From: Gammaproteobacteria bacterium
GTDB taxonomy: Bacteria; Pseudomonadota; Gammaproteobacteria; Pseudomonadales; Pseudomonadaceae
Reading direction: 5' to 3'
Assembly (NCBI GenBank): GCA_903970465.1
Contig: CAJCIO010000189.1
Span: 1-54,539, forward strand
Length of the DNA stretch: 54,539 nt
This document shows, in pieces, positions 15,822 through 24,792 of this stretch. The notes below the pieces were generated by a model. It was given only the letters and a program-made list of their open reading frames with translations, was not told the DNA's origin and made no database searches. Every line of letters starts with the position of its first letter. The stretch's first letter is position 1. The translations under genes were made by a program, and so were the position numbers.

Positions 15822-17011
15822 GCCGCGTCAACATAGCGATCATCGGCGGCGGCCTGGTGGGCGCCAGCCTGGCGATGGCGTTGCAGTCCGGCGCCAAAGC
15901 GCGGGGATGGAGCATCACCCTGATCGAGCGTTTCGCTCCGGGCGACGTTTACCAGCCCAGCTATGACGCGCGGTCCTCGGCGTTGTCGTTCGGTACCCGG
16001 CAGATCTACGACCGCCTGGGCCTGTGGCAGGCGATCAGCCGCCATGCGCAGCCGATCAAGCAGATTCATGTCTCGGACCGCGGTCGTTTTGGCGTTACCC
16101 GCCTGAGCGCGATCGAAGAGGGCGTGCCCGCGCTGGGCTATGTGGTGGAGAACGCCTGGCTGGGCACTTGCCTGTGGCAGGGGCTCGATCCTGAAGTGGT
16201 CTCCTGGCATTGCCCGCGTGAAGTGCGCACTCTGCAGACCCTGGCTGATGGTTACCAGTTGGTGCTGGATGACGGTACCTGCCTGGAATGTGATCTGGCG
16301 GTGGTGGCCGATGGCGGCCGTTCCGATCTGCGCGAACAACTGGGTATCGGTGTGCGTACTCGGCCCTACGACCAGAGCGCGTTGATCGCTAACATCACGC
16401 CAGGCGAATCCCACAACGGCGAGGCGTTCGAGCGTTTCACCGACGAAGGCCCGATGGCCCTGCTGCCGCTGCCGGAAAACCGCTGCGCGCTGGTCTGGAC
16501 CCGTCAGGGCATGGACGCGCAGCGGCTGGCCGAGCTGGACGACAAACGCTTTTTGCAGGAGCTGCAAGGGGTCTTCGGCTATCGACTGGGCGCCTTGCTC
16601 AAGGTCGGCGCGCGACAGCTGTATCCCCTGTCGCTTGTCGAATCCGAAGAGCAGGTGCGCCCGCACTTGGCGGTGCTCGGCAATGCCGCGCACAGCCTGC
16701 ATCCCATCGCAGGCCAGGGCTTCAATCTTTCGCTGCGTGACGTACAGGCGCTGGCCGAGGCGCTGCTGGCCAGCCCTGAGCTGCCGGGCGACTTCGCCAC
16801 CTTGCAGGGCTATCGCGAGCGTCAGCGTCAGGATCAGCAATTGACAGTCGGGTTTTCCGATCAGGTCACGCGCTTGTTCGCCACGCCGCAGCCGTTGGCG
16901 GCGGCGGGGCGCAATCTTGGCCTGTTGGGGCTCGACCTGCTGCCGCCGGCCAAGCGCTGGTTCGCGCGTCAGGCCATGGGCCTGGGTACCCGTCCGGACG
17001 CTCGCCCCTGA
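15818..17011 (+). CDS. ubiH: 2-octaprenyl-6-methoxyphenol hydroxylase
   Basis: FAD-dependent aromatic hydroxylase of ubiquinone biosynthesis. 397 residues with the N-terminal Rossmann motif IIGGGLVGASLAMALQ (about 7-22), the second FAD motif region VVADGGRSDLREQLG, and GNAAHSLHPIAGQGFNLSLRD, the conserved GD-box variant with N in place of D. It overlaps pepP by 4 nt. Works with UbiI (next gene) and, through the pathway, with UbiD further left in this window. Confidence 0.93.
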   Translation: MSRVNIAIIGGGLVGASLAMALQSGAKARGWSITLIERFAPGDVYQPSYDARSSALSFGTRQIYDRLGLWQAISRHAQPIKQIHVSDRGRFGVTRLSAIEEGVPALGYVVENAWLGTCLWQGLDPEVVSWHCPREVRTLQTLADGYQLVLDDGTCLECDLAVVADGGRSDLREQLGIGVRTRPYDQSALIANITPGESHNGEAFERFTDEGPMALLPLPENRCALVWTRQGMDAQRLAELDDKRFLQELQGVFGYRLGALLKVGARQLYPLSLVESEEQVRPHLAVLGNAAHSLHPIAGQGFNLSLRDVQALAEALLASPELPGDFATLQGYRERQRQDQQLTVGFSDQVTRLFATPQPLAAAGRNLGLLGLDLLPPAKRWFARQAMGLGTRPDARP

Positions 17012-17074
17012 TGCCGGTTATTTTCTTTCCCATTCGGCGGCCCGTGCGGTCGCCCGTCAAACAGGCTTGACCTA

Positions 17075-18295
17075 ATGGAAACGCGCGCGGATGTGCTGAT
17101 AGTCGGAGCCGGCATGGTGGGCAGCGCCCTGGCCCTGGCCCTGCAGAACAGCGGTCTGGAGATTCTTCTGGTTGATGGCGGGCCGATGACGGTCAAGCCT
17201 TTTGCAGTCGATGGGCCATTTGAACCGCGGGTCAGTGCGCTGTCGGTCGCCAGTCAACGCATCCTCGAACGTGTCGGCGCCTGGGCGGGTGTCCAGCAAC
17301 GCCGTGCCAGCCCGTACACCGACATGCATGTGTGGGACGGCAGCGGCACGGGGCTGGTGCACTTCTCGGCGTCCAGCGTCCACGCCGAGCATCTGGGGCA
17401 TATTGTCGAAAACCGCGTGGTTCAGGATGCCCTGCTCGAATGCCTGCACGAGAGCGACATCGGTTTGCTTGCCAATGCGCGTCTTGAACAGCTGCGCCAC
17501 TCCGGGGACGACTGGCTGTTGACCCTGGCCGATGGTCGCCAGTTGCGCTCGCCGCTGGTGATCGCCGCCGATGGCGCGCACTCGGCGGTGCGGCGCCTGG
17601 CCGGGTGTGAAACCCGCGAGTGGGATTATCTGCACCACGCCATCGTGACCAGTGTGCGCTGCGACAGGCCCCACGCCGATACCGCCTGGCAGCGTTTTAC
17701 CGATGACGGGCCTCTGGCCTTTCTGCCGCTGCAGCGTGGCGATGAGCACTGGTGTTCGATCGTCTGGTCGATCACCCCGGTGGAAGCCGAGCGAATGATG
17801 GCGCTGGACGATGACGCCTTCTGCCGCGCGCTGGAGCGGGCCTTCGAGGGCTGCTTGGGCACGGTGCTGACGGCAGACCCACGGCTTTGCGTACCGTTGC
17901 GCCAGCGCCACGCCAAGCGCTATGTCGCCAATGGCCTGGCCTTGGTCGGTGATGCCGCGCACACCATTCACCCGCTGGCCGGGCAGGGCGTCAATCTGGG
18001 TTTTCTGGATGCAGCGGTGCTGGCTGAAGAGCTGCTGGCCGCGACGCAGCGCGGTGAGCGTCTGGCCGACATGCGTGTGCTGAGCCGGTATGAGCGTCGG
18101 CGCATGCCGCACAATCTCGCACTCATGGCCGCGATGGAGGGCTTCGAGCGGTTGTTCCAGGCTGATCAGCTGCCGTTGCGCTGGTTGCGCAATAGTGGGC
18201 TCAAACTGGTCGAGCGGAGTGCTGAAGCCAAGGCGCTGTTCGTGCGTCAGGCATTGGGGTTGAGCGGCGATCTGCCGGCCTTGGCGCGCCTCTGA
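17075..18295 (+). CDS. ubiI: UbiH/UbiF/UbiI-family ubiquinone hydroxylase
   Basis: Second FAD-dependent hydroxylase of the pathway, 406 residues. FAD motifs are DVLIVGAGMVGSALALALQ (6-24), VIAADGAHSAVRRLAG and LVGDAAHTIHPLAGQGVNLGFLD. The last is the canonical DAAH form, unlike the preceding UbiH. It starts 63 nt after ubiH on the same strand with a weak ribosome-binding site. It could act at C5 (UbiI) or C6 (UbiF); sequence alone does not settle which, and UbiI is the usual assignment in this position in pseudomonads. Confidence 0.88.
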   Translation: METRADVLIVGAGMVGSALALALQNSGLEILLVDGGPMTVKPFAVDGPFEPRVSALSVASQRILERVGAWAGVQQRRASPYTDMHVWDGSGTGLVHFSASSVHAEHLGHIVENRVVQDALLECLHESDIGLLANARLEQLRHSGDDWLLTLADGRQLRSPLVIAADGAHSAVRRLAGCETREWDYLHHAIVTSVRCDRPHADTAWQRFTDDGPLAFLPLQRGDEHWCSIVWSITPVEAERMMALDDDAFCRALERAFEGCLGTVLTADPRLCVPLRQRHAKRYVANGLALVGDAAHTIHPLAGQGVNLGFLDAAVLAEELLAATQRGERLADMRVLSRYERRRMPHNLALMAAMEGFERLFQADQLPLRWLRNSGLKLVERSAEAKALFVRQALGLSGDLPALARL

Positions 18296-18337
18296 AACAT
18301 CTGGTAACTGCGCGGCCGAGAGTTTGATTGTGGTGCC

Positions 18338-18358
18338 AAATGGGATTCACTACCATTT
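18338..18358. promoter_or_regulatory. Inverted repeat upstream of iron-binding protein gene
   Basis: AAATGG and CCATTT, a perfect 6-bp inverted repeat around 9 nt, 31 nt before the ATG. A 21-bp imperfect palindrome in front of an iron-uptake gene could be an operator, but it does not match the Fur consensus GATAATGATAATC well. Confidence 0.35.
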
Positions 18359-18388
18359 CGCCTCATTTTCAAGCTGAGGCACTTCCCC

Positions 18389-19387
18389 ATGGTGTGCAAG
18401 CGATTCCTGGCCGCGCTGGCATTGGCCCTGTTCGGCTGTCACGCTGTGGCGGCAGACGAAGTGGTGGTGTATTCGTCGCGCATCGACGAGCTGATCAAAC
18501 CGGTTTTCGACGCCTATACCGCGCAGACCGGGGTCAAGGTCAAGTTCATCACCGACAAGGAAGCCCCGCTGATGCAGCGCATCAAGGCCGAGGGCAGCAA
18601 TGCCACCGCCGACCTGCTGCTCACGGTGGATGCCGGCAACCTCTGGCAAGCCGAGCAGATGGGCATTTTGCAGCCTATCGAGTCGCCGATCATCGACGCC
18701 AATATTCCCGCACAATATCGCTCGTCCAGCCACGCCTGGACGGGCCTCAGCCTGCGTGCGCGGACCATTGCGTACGCATCCGATCGGGTCGATCCGGCCG
18801 AGCTTTCCACCTATGAAGCCCTGGCCGACAAGCAGTGGGAAGGGCGTCTGTGCCTGCGCACCGCCAAGAAGGTCTACAACCAGTCGTTGACCGCCACCTT
18901 GATTGAAACTCACGGGAGCGAGCAGACCGAGCGGATCCTCAAGGGCTGGGTCAACAACTTGTCCACCGATGTGTTTTCCGATGATATCGCGGTGCTTCAG
19001 GCCATCGCTGCCGGGCAGTGCGACGTGGGCATCGTCAATACCTACTACTACGGACGTCTGCACAAGCAGGACCCCTCCTTGGCGGTCAAACTGTTCTGGC
19101 CCAATCAGGGCGATCGTGGCGTGCATGTCAACTTGTCGGGCATCGGTCTGACCAGGCATGCGCCGCATCCGGAGGCGGCCAAGGCGTTGGTGGAGTGGAT
19201 GACCGGTGCGCAAGCGCAGCGCATCTTCGCGGATACCAATCAGGAGTTTCCTGCTAACCCGAGCGTCAAACCGTCCGCAGAAGTGGCGAGCTGGGGGGCT
19301 TTCAAAGCGGACACGCTGCCGGTCGAGGTGGCGGGCAAGCGCCAGGCCGAGGCGATTCGCATGATGGATCGGGTGGGCTGGAATTGA
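18389..19387 (+). CDS. Periplasmic ferric-iron binding protein (FbpA/HitA type)
   Basis: Binds Fe3+ in the periplasm for ABC import. 332 residues with a signal peptide (KRFLAALALALFGCHAVAA, residues 4-22), then mature EVVVYSSRIDELIKPVFDAYTAQTGVKV, the typical start of this family. The C-lobe tyrosine pair that ligates iron is in NTYYYGRL. Ends FKADTLPVEVAGKRQAEAIRMMDRVGWN. The permease gene follows after a REP-containing 112-nt gap. It may also act on other metal complexes. Confidence 0.92.
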   Translation: MVCKRFLAALALALFGCHAVAADEVVVYSSRIDELIKPVFDAYTAQTGVKVKFITDKEAPLMQRIKAEGSNATADLLLTVDAGNLWQAEQMGILQPIESPIIDANIPAQYRSSSHAWTGLSLRARTIAYASDRVDPAELSTYEALADKQWEGRLCLRTAKKVYNQSLTATLIETHGSEQTERILKGWVNNLSTDVFSDDIAVLQAIAAGQCDVGIVNTYYYGRLHKQDPSLAVKLFWPNQGDRGVHVNLSGIGLTRHAPHPEAAKALVEWMTGAQAQRIFADTNQEFPANPSVKPSAEVASWGAFKADTLPVEVAGKRQAEAIRMMDRVGWN

Positions 19388-19400
19388 TCCTGCCGTCAGC

Positions 19401-19487
19401 TGTAGCAAGGGCGCTTGCTCCCGACCGGGTATGCCCGACACATCCCGATGTAGGCGACTTTTTTCGAGAGCAAGGCCCTTCGCTACA
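19401..19487. repeat. REP-like inverted repeat inside the iron transporter operon
   Basis: TGTAGCAAGGGCGCTTGCTC (19401-19420) faces GAGCAAGGCCCTTCGCTACA (19468-19487), pairing over about 18 of 20 positions. It lies between the binding-protein and permease genes, where it could lower expression of the permease relative to the binding protein. Confidence 0.75.
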
Positions 19488-19499
19488 AGGATTTGACTG

Positions 19500-21110
19500 T
19501 TGACCCGCTGGCATCTGCCGGTCTTTGGTGTTGCTGCTTTGGTGTTGCTGCCCCTGAGCGTGCTGCTGCTGTCGTGGCAATCTATCGACCTGCAGATCTG
19601 GGAACATCTGTGGGAGACCCAGATGCCGCGGCTGCTGGGCAATACGCTGGTGCTGCTGCTTGGTGTCGGCATTGGCGTTACCGTGCTCGGAGTCAGCCTT
19701 GCATGGCTGACCAGCCTCTGCGAGTTCCCAGGCCGGCGCTGGCTCGACTGGGCGCTGATGCTGCCGTTCGCGATCCCTGCCTACGTGCTGGCGTTCGTCT
19801 TCGTCGGCCTGCTGGACTTCGCCGGGCCAGTGCAAAGCCTGCTGCGCGAGGTGTTCGGGTCGGGTCTGCGGCTGCCGCGGGTACGCTCCACCGGTGGGGT
19901 GATCAGCGTCCTGGTGCTGGTGTTCTATCCTTACGTCTACCTGCTCGCACGTACCGCTTTCCTCGCTCAGGGCAAGGGCCTGATGGAGGCGGCGCGGGTG
20001 CTCGGGCAATCACCCTGGGAGGCCTTCTGGCGTGTTGCACTGCCCATGGCGCGGCCGGCGATCGGTGCCGGGGTCGCACTGGCGCTGATGGAAACCCTGG
20101 CTGATTTCGGCGCGGTGTCGGTGTTCAATTTCGATACCTTCACCACGGCCATCTACAAGACCTGGTACGGATTCTTCAGCCTCTCGAGCGCCGCGCAACT
20201 GGCGAGCCTGCTGTTGCTGGCGGTGATGCTGGTGCTGTATGGCGAGCGCCGTGCCCGAGGCGCCCATCACGCCGCCAGCGAGCGGCCGCGGCTGGGCGCG
20301 CTCTATCACTTGCGCGGCTTCAAGGCGCTGGCGGCCACCGCCTGGTGCGTGCTGGTGTTTGCCTGCGCCTTCGCCATTCCGGTCCTGCAATTGATGGTGT
20401 GGTGCTGGCAGCGTGGGCGCTTCGATCTGGACGAGCGTTATGCCGCGTTGATCCTGCACACCGTGTATCTGGGCGCGCTGGCGGCGCTGATCATCGTGGT
20501 GATTGCCTTGATGCTGGCCTTCGCTCGACGTTTTTCCCCGACCCAGGGGATTCGCGCGGGGGTGAGCCTGGCCAACCTTGGCTACGCACTGCCAGGATCG
20601 GTGCTGGCAGTGTCGATCATGCTCGCTTTCAGCTACCTGGATCGGGTGCTGGTGGTGCCCGCGTCCAGCGCGCTGGGCGGCGCCGGTAGACCGTTGCTGC
20701 TCGGCAGTCTCGCCGCGTTGCTGTTGGCGTATGTGGTGCGCTTCATGGCGGTCGCCTATGGGCCGCTGGAAAGCAGCCTGGCGCGGATTCGCCCCTCGTT
20801 GCCAGAAGCGGCGCACAGCCTGGGGGCCGACAAGCGGGCGGTGCTGCTGAAAATCTATCTGCCCCTGCTGGTGCCGGGCATGCTCAGCGCCGCCTTGCTG
20901 GTATTCGTCGATGTGCTCAAGGAAATGCCTGCTACCTTGCTGATGCGGCCCTTTGACTGGGACACGCTGGCGGTGCGGATTTTCGAGATGACCAGTGAGG
21001 GCGAGTGGGCGCGGGCTTCACTGCCGGCATTGACACTGGTGGCGGTAGGCCTGCTGCCGGTCATCGCCCTGATACGACGTTCGGCGCAGGGCTCGGGTCG
21101 AAGCTGCTAG
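19500..21110 (+). CDS. Iron(III) ABC transporter permease (FbpB/HitB type)
   Basis: 536-residue inner-membrane permease made of two fused permease halves with about 12 hydrophobic segments. EAA-type loops are visible in each half (GLMEAARVLGQSPWEAFWRVALPMARPA and SLPEAAHSLGADKRAVLLKIYLPLLVPG). TTG at 19500 is the start because AAGGA ends 8 nt before it, and a stop codon lies two codons upstream. The partner ATPase gene (FbpC) is not adjacent; the next gene is gcvT. Confidence 0.9.
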   Translation: MTRWHLPVFGVAALVLLPLSVLLLSWQSIDLQIWEHLWETQMPRLLGNTLVLLLGVGIGVTVLGVSLAWLTSLCEFPGRRWLDWALMLPFAIPAYVLAFVFVGLLDFAGPVQSLLREVFGSGLRLPRVRSTGGVISVLVLVFYPYVYLLARTAFLAQGKGLMEAARVLGQSPWEAFWRVALPMARPAIGAGVALALMETLADFGAVSVFNFDTFTTAIYKTWYGFFSLSSAAQLASLLLLAVMLVLYGERRARGAHHAASERPRLGALYHLRGFKALAATAWCVLVFACAFAIPVLQLMVWCWQRGRFDLDERYAALILHTVYLGALAALIIVVIALMLAFARRFSPTQGIRAGVSLANLGYALPGSVLAVSIMLAFSYLDRVLVVPASSALGGAGRPLLLGSLAALLLAYVVRFMAVAYGPLESSLARIRPSLPEAAHSLGADKRAVLLKIYLPLLVPGMLSAALLVFVDVLKEMPATLLMRPFDWDTLAVRIFEMTSEGEWARASLPALTLVAVGLLPVIALIRRSAQGSGRSC

Positions 21111-21281
21111 TGCCAGTGCCGTCCCTTGCAGCTACAATGCGCGGCATTCGGTGCGGACCGTTCACTCGCGACAAGGGTTTCGGGTGGCGGTTATCTCTTT
21201 GTTTCATATGGTTTTTGGCTAGGTCATTTCATTGAGCCTGAAGCGAGGGCCGCACCTTCGCCACGCCCGGAAGGAGACACC

Positions 21282-22364
21282 ATGGGACAGCGTACACCAC
21301 TGTTTGATCTGCACCTCGCGCTAGGTGCCAAGCTGGTGGATTTTGGCGGCTGGGACATGCCGCTGCACTATGGCTCCCAAGTCGAGGAGCATCATCAAGT
21401 GCGTCGCGACTGCGGCGTATTCGACGTCTCCCACATGACCGTCATTGACGTGACCGGCCCGCAAGCCAAGCCTTGGCTCAGACGCTTGCTGGCCAACGAT
21501 GTCGAACGCCTGCAGGGCATAGGGAGTGCGTTGTATAGCGCCATGCTCGAGCCTGAAGGCGGCATCATCGACGACATGATCGTCTACTTGACTGCGCAAG
21601 GTTATCGTCTGGTGATGAATGCCGCGACCCGCGACAAGGACCTGGCCTGGATGCACGCTCAAGCTGTGGGGTATGACGTCCATGTGCACGAATGCACCGA
21701 CATGGCCATGCTCGCCATCCAGGGTCCCAAGGCCCGGCAGCGTCTTGCCGAGGTGCTGGATCAGGCCCGTGGGCAGCGGGTGCAGTCGCTCAAGCCATTC
21801 GAAGGCGCTGCCGAAGGCGACTGGTATATCGCCCGTACCGGCTATACCGGCGAAGATGGCATCGAGATCATCCTGCCCGCCACGCAGGCGCCGGGGTTAT
21901 TCAACGATCTGGTCGGCGCTGGCATCTCTCCCATCGGCCTGGGTGCCCGTGATACCTTGCGCCTGGAAGCCGGCATGAATCTGTACGGTCAGGACATGGA
22001 CGAGGTCAATTCGCCCTTGGCATCCAATATGGCCTGGTCGGTATGCTGGGACTCGGCCGAGCGTGACTTTATCGGTCGAGCGGCACTCGAAGCTGAACGC
22101 GTTACGGGTATCGAGCGCAAGCTGGTCGGCCTGGTGCTTGAAGAGCGTGGTGTGTTGCGTGCTCATCAGGTGGTACGCATCAGCGAAATTGGCGAAGGGG
22201 AGATCACCAGTGGTAGTTTCTCTCCTACGCTGAGCAAGTCGATTGCCTTGGCGCGTGTGCCAATGGCGACCGCTGACCGTGCCGAAGTCGAAATTCGCGG
22301 CAAGTGGTACCCGGTGCGCGTAGTAAGACCGACGTTCGTACGTCACGGCAAAACCCTGATTTGA
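21282..22364 (+). CDS. gcvT: Aminomethyltransferase, glycine cleavage T-protein
   Basis: Transfers the methylene group of glycine, carried on lipoyl-H-protein, to tetrahydrofolate. 360 residues from the ATG at 21282, with AAGGAG (21271-21276) 5 nt before it; the frame is open further upstream but has no support there. Family motifs are LVDFGGWDMPLHYG at the N-terminus, CGVFDVSHM, the folate-binding region GYTGEDGIEIILP and the C-terminal ISEIGEGEITSGSFSPTL. gcvH follows after 43 nt. gcvP, normally next, is absent. Confidence 0.96.
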   Translation: MGQRTPLFDLHLALGAKLVDFGGWDMPLHYGSQVEEHHQVRRDCGVFDVSHMTVIDVTGPQAKPWLRRLLANDVERLQGIGSALYSAMLEPEGGIIDDMIVYLTAQGYRLVMNAATRDKDLAWMHAQAVGYDVHVHECTDMAMLAIQGPKARQRLAEVLDQARGQRVQSLKPFEGAAEGDWYIARTGYTGEDGIEIILPATQAPGLFNDLVGAGISPIGLGARDTLRLEAGMNLYGQDMDEVNSPLASNMAWSVCWDSAERDFIGRAALEAERVTGIERKLVGLVLEERGVLRAHQVVRISEIGEGEITSGSFSPTLSKSIALARVPMATADRAEVEIRGKWYPVRVVRPTFVRHGKTLI

Positions 22365-22407
22365 TATTTTCTGGCGGCCTACCGCTGACCCTGTTGAGGA
22401 CAACACT

Positions 22408-22791
22408 ATGAGCGATATCCCAGCCGAACTGCGTTTTGCCGAGAGCCACGAGTGGGCGCGTCTGGAGGCCGATGGCACAGTGACCGTCGGTATTTCCGAC
22501 CATGCCCAGGAGGCTTTGGGCGACGTGGTATTTGTCGAGCTGACCGAAATCGGCAAGACCTTCGCTGCTGCCGATCAGGCGGGTGTGGTGGAATCGGTGA
22601 AGGCTGCGTCGGACATCTATGCACCGGTTGCAGGCGAAGTCATCGCCATCAATGAAGAGCTGGCGGGTTCGCCAGAGCTGCTGAACAGCGATCCTTACGG
22701 GGCGTGGATCTTCAAGCTCAAGCCGGCAAATGCCGCTGACCTGGACAATTTGCTTGATGCGGCCGGGTACAAGGCTGCGATCGGCGAATAA
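22408..22791 (+). CDS. gcvH: Glycine cleavage system H protein
   Basis: 127-residue lipoyl carrier that shuttles the aminomethyl group between P, T and L proteins. Lipoylation lysine K65 lies in ESVKAASDIYAP; N-terminal HEWARLEADGTVTVGISDHAQ is typical. Ribosome-binding TTGAGGA before ATG. A REP at 22818-22890 follows, so the unit ends here without gcvP. Confidence 0.97.
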   Translation: MSDIPAELRFAESHEWARLEADGTVTVGISDHAQEALGDVVFVELTEIGKTFAAADQAGVVESVKAASDIYAPVAGEVIAINEELAGSPELLNSDPYGAWIFKLKPANAADLDNLLDAAGYKAAIGE

Positions 22792-22817
22792 TCCGGACTC
22801 GGTTGGCGCTTACTAAT

Positions 22818-22890
22818 GTGGGAGCGGGCTCTTCCCGCGAATGAATTCGGCAGCGCTGCTGAATCCTTCGCGAGCAGAGCCCGCTCCCAC
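22818..22890. repeat. REP pair downstream of gcvH
   Basis: GTGGGAGCGGGCTC (22818-22831) and its perfect inverse GAGCCCGCTCCCAC (22877-22890), with TTCCCGCGA and TTCGCGAGC inside the loop. This is the best match in the window to the Pseudomonas REP consensus. Confidence 0.9.
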
Positions 22891-22918
22891 AGTAGATCTT
22901 TAGCGCGCAACTGTTGAA

Positions 22919-23239
22919 TCAGTTGTTATCCACAACCGCATTCTTGGCCAGGATAGCGTTGGCCAATTCCATGTCCGAAGCCTTCAGGGTCGGGTTCTCG
23001 GTGCGAACCTTGGCCATGGCAGCTTCCAGATACGGGCCACGGATATTGCCGTCGCTGGCAACGAAACTGCCTGCGTCGTCCTGAGCGGCAATGATCATTT
23101 TGTGATCCTTGAACGTCAGGTAGGTCGAGCCCGTTGTGGCGCCAGAGGACAGCACCTGACGCAGAAAACCGTCAGCCATGGCTGAACCGACGGGAAGGGA
23201 CAGCAGGGCGAGCGTGACAGCGGCAATCTTGAGACGCAT
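22919..23239 (-). CDS. Exported DUF2388-type protein
   Basis: 106 residues from the ATG at 23239 with a signal peptide (MRLKIAAVTLALLSLPVGSAMA, cleavage near residue 22). The short mature domain contains SSGATTGSTYLTFKDHKMIIAAQDDAGSF and ends with an asparagine-rich tail. This is a Pseudomonas-enriched conserved family with no known function; it is presumably periplasmic. Ribosome-binding GGAG lies 9 nt upstream. It stands alone between a REP and the nfeD-SPFH pair. Confidence 0.8.
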   Translation of the reverse strand: MRLKIAAVTLALLSLPVGSAMADGFLRQVLSSGATTGSTYLTFKDHKMIIAAQDDAGSFVASDGNIRGPYLEAAMAKVRTENPTLKASDMELANAILAKNAVVDNN

Positions 23240-23312
23240 GACGGAATACTCCAGTTTTATTATTCCTGATTGTTGGATAGGGATATCAAGCATCTAGTTC
23301 CCCAGGGCCCTT

Positions 23313-23750
23313 TCATTCGGGCATCACCAGCAACACGGTGCCATCCAGCCCAGTGACCTTGACTCGTGATCCGGCCTGGGTGTCCGGCCCGCGGGCCAGC
23401 CACACGCCGTCACCGACTTTGACCTTGCCACGGCCGTCGACAATGGCGTCGGTGACCAGCAGGGTGCGCCCGATGAGTTCCTGGCCGCGCATGTTCAGCC
23501 CTGGCTGATCGCTCGGTCGTGCGACGCTGCGCTGCCAGTAGAGCGCGGTCAACAACGAGAGCGCCGCAAACAGCAGTAGTTGCACGGCCCAGCCCAGTAC
23601 CGGTACCGCGAAGGTAATGACGCCCACCGCTGCGGCGGCAATGCCTAGCCATAACAGGTAACCACCGGCGCCGAACACTTCGAGAATCAGCAGCACCGTA
23701 CCCAACGCCAGCCAGTCCCAGAACGACAGATGTTGCACGAAGTCCAGCAT
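23313..23750 (-). CDS. NfeD-family membrane protein
   Basis: 145-residue inner-membrane protein with two to three hydrophobic segments (LALGTVLLILEVFGAGGYLLWLG; ITFAVPVLGWAVQLLLFAALSLLTALYW). The C-terminal OB-fold NfeD domain (GRTLLVTDAIVDGRGKVKVGDGVWLARG...GSRVKVTGLDGTVLLV) follows. NfeD proteins work with SPFH/stomatin partners in membrane microdomains; its SPFH partner is encoded 9 nt upstream on the same strand. It is the short type without the protease domain. Confidence 0.9.
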   Translation of the reverse strand: MLDFVQHLSFWDWLALGTVLLILEVFGAGGYLLWLGIAAAAVGVITFAVPVLGWAVQLLLFAALSLLTALYWQRSVARPSDQPGLNMRGQELIGRTLLVTDAIVDGRGKVKVGDGVWLARGPDTQAGSRVKVTGLDGTVLLVMPE

Positions 23751-23759
23751 CTTCAGGCC

Positions 23760-24680
23760 TCAGACTTTCTTGTTGTCGAACGTTGCCTTGATGATTTCAC
23801 CGATGCCGCCCACCGAGCCGATGATCGAGCTCGCTTCGAGAGGCATGAGGATGACCTTGCTGTTGTTGGCCGAAGCCAGTTTGCCCAGCGCATCGACGTA
23901 TTTTTGCGCAACGAAATAGTTGATGGCCTGTACGTTACCGCTGGCAATCGCCTCGGACACCACCTGCGTCGCGCGAGCTTCCGCCTCGGCTTGCCGCTCC
24001 CGCGCTTCGGACTCCAGGAAGGCCGCCTGGCGTTCACCCTCGGCTTCGAGAATCTGCGCCTGCTTCTTGCCCTCGGCGGTGAGGATTGCAGCAGCGCGCA
24101 GACCCTCGGCCTCCAGAATCTGAGCGCGCTTGACCCGCTCGGCTTTCATCTGCCCGCTCATGGCTGCCATGAGGTCCGCAGGTGGGCTGATGTCCTTGAT
24201 CTCGATACGGGTGATCTTGATGCCCCAAGGGGCGGTTGCTTCGTCCACGGTCCGCAGCAGTTTTTCATTGATGCCATCACGCTGGCTGAGCATGGCGTCC
24301 AGCTCCATGGAACCCAGTACGGTACGGATATTGGTCTGCAGCAAGTTGCGGATGGCATGCTCGAGGTTGTTGACCTCATAGGCGGCCTGAGCGGTGTTGA
24401 CCACTTGGAAGAAACACACGGCGTCGATCTGTACCGTGGCGTTGTCGGCGGTGATGACTTCCTGTGGCGGAATGTCGAGCACGCTTTCCATGACGTTGAT
24501 CTTGCGAACGATGCGGTCCATCACCGGCACGATGATGTTGAGGCCGGGCTTCAGGGTGTTGGTATAGCGGCCGAAGCGCTCCACCGTCCACTGGTAGCCT
24601 TGCGGCACGACCTTGAAACCCATGAAGATGATGGCCACGACCAGGCCGACGAAGAGCAGTAGCACGCTACCGATTTGCAT
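23760..24680 (-). CDS. qmcA: SPFH/Band 7 stomatin-like protein (QmcA type)
   Basis: 306-residue membrane-anchored scaffold protein. One N-terminal hydrophobic segment (VLLLFVGLVVAIIFMGFKVV), the Band 7 domain (about 25-180: VPQGYQWTVERFGRY...LKPGLNIIVPVMDRI), then a long coiled coil rich in A, E and R (about 190-250), and a C-terminal region. It is co-transcribed with nfeD. Family knowledge links such pairs to membrane microdomain organisation and quality control with FtsH; nothing in the sequence adds a more specific role. Confidence 0.9.
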   Translation of the reverse strand: MQIGSVLLLFVGLVVAIIFMGFKVVPQGYQWTVERFGRYTNTLKPGLNIIVPVMDRIVRKINVMESVLDIPPQEVITADNATVQIDAVCFFQVVNTAQAAYEVNNLEHAIRNLLQTNIRTVLGSMELDAMLSQRDGINEKLLRTVDEATAPWGIKITRIEIKDISPPADLMAAMSGQMKAERVKRAQILEAEGLRAAAILTAEGKKQAQILEAEGERQAAFLESEARERQAEAEARATQVVSEAIASGNVQAINYFVAQKYVDALGKLASANNSKVILMPLEASSIIGSVGGIGEIIKATFDNKKV

Positions 24681-24792
24681 GACGAATCCCTGTTCAAAAA
24701 TGCTGAGTCGATGATTGTGAGCGCTGTTTGGGCAGTGATCTAGCGGTACTTTGTGTCAGCACGTGATTACGCGTTGCGCTGCGTGTTTCCGA

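Noticed and set aside
18296..18388. Fur box before the iron-binding protein gene
   Set aside because: There is an inverted repeat, but it does not fit the GATAAT-type consensus in any register. Kept only as an unassigned repeat.
21111..21281. Glycine riboswitch in front of gcvT
   Set aside because: I looked for the conserved tandem aptamer elements (GGAGAG and the matching GCCGAAGG core) and did not see them. The upstream stretch has no paired aptamer architecture that I can recognise.
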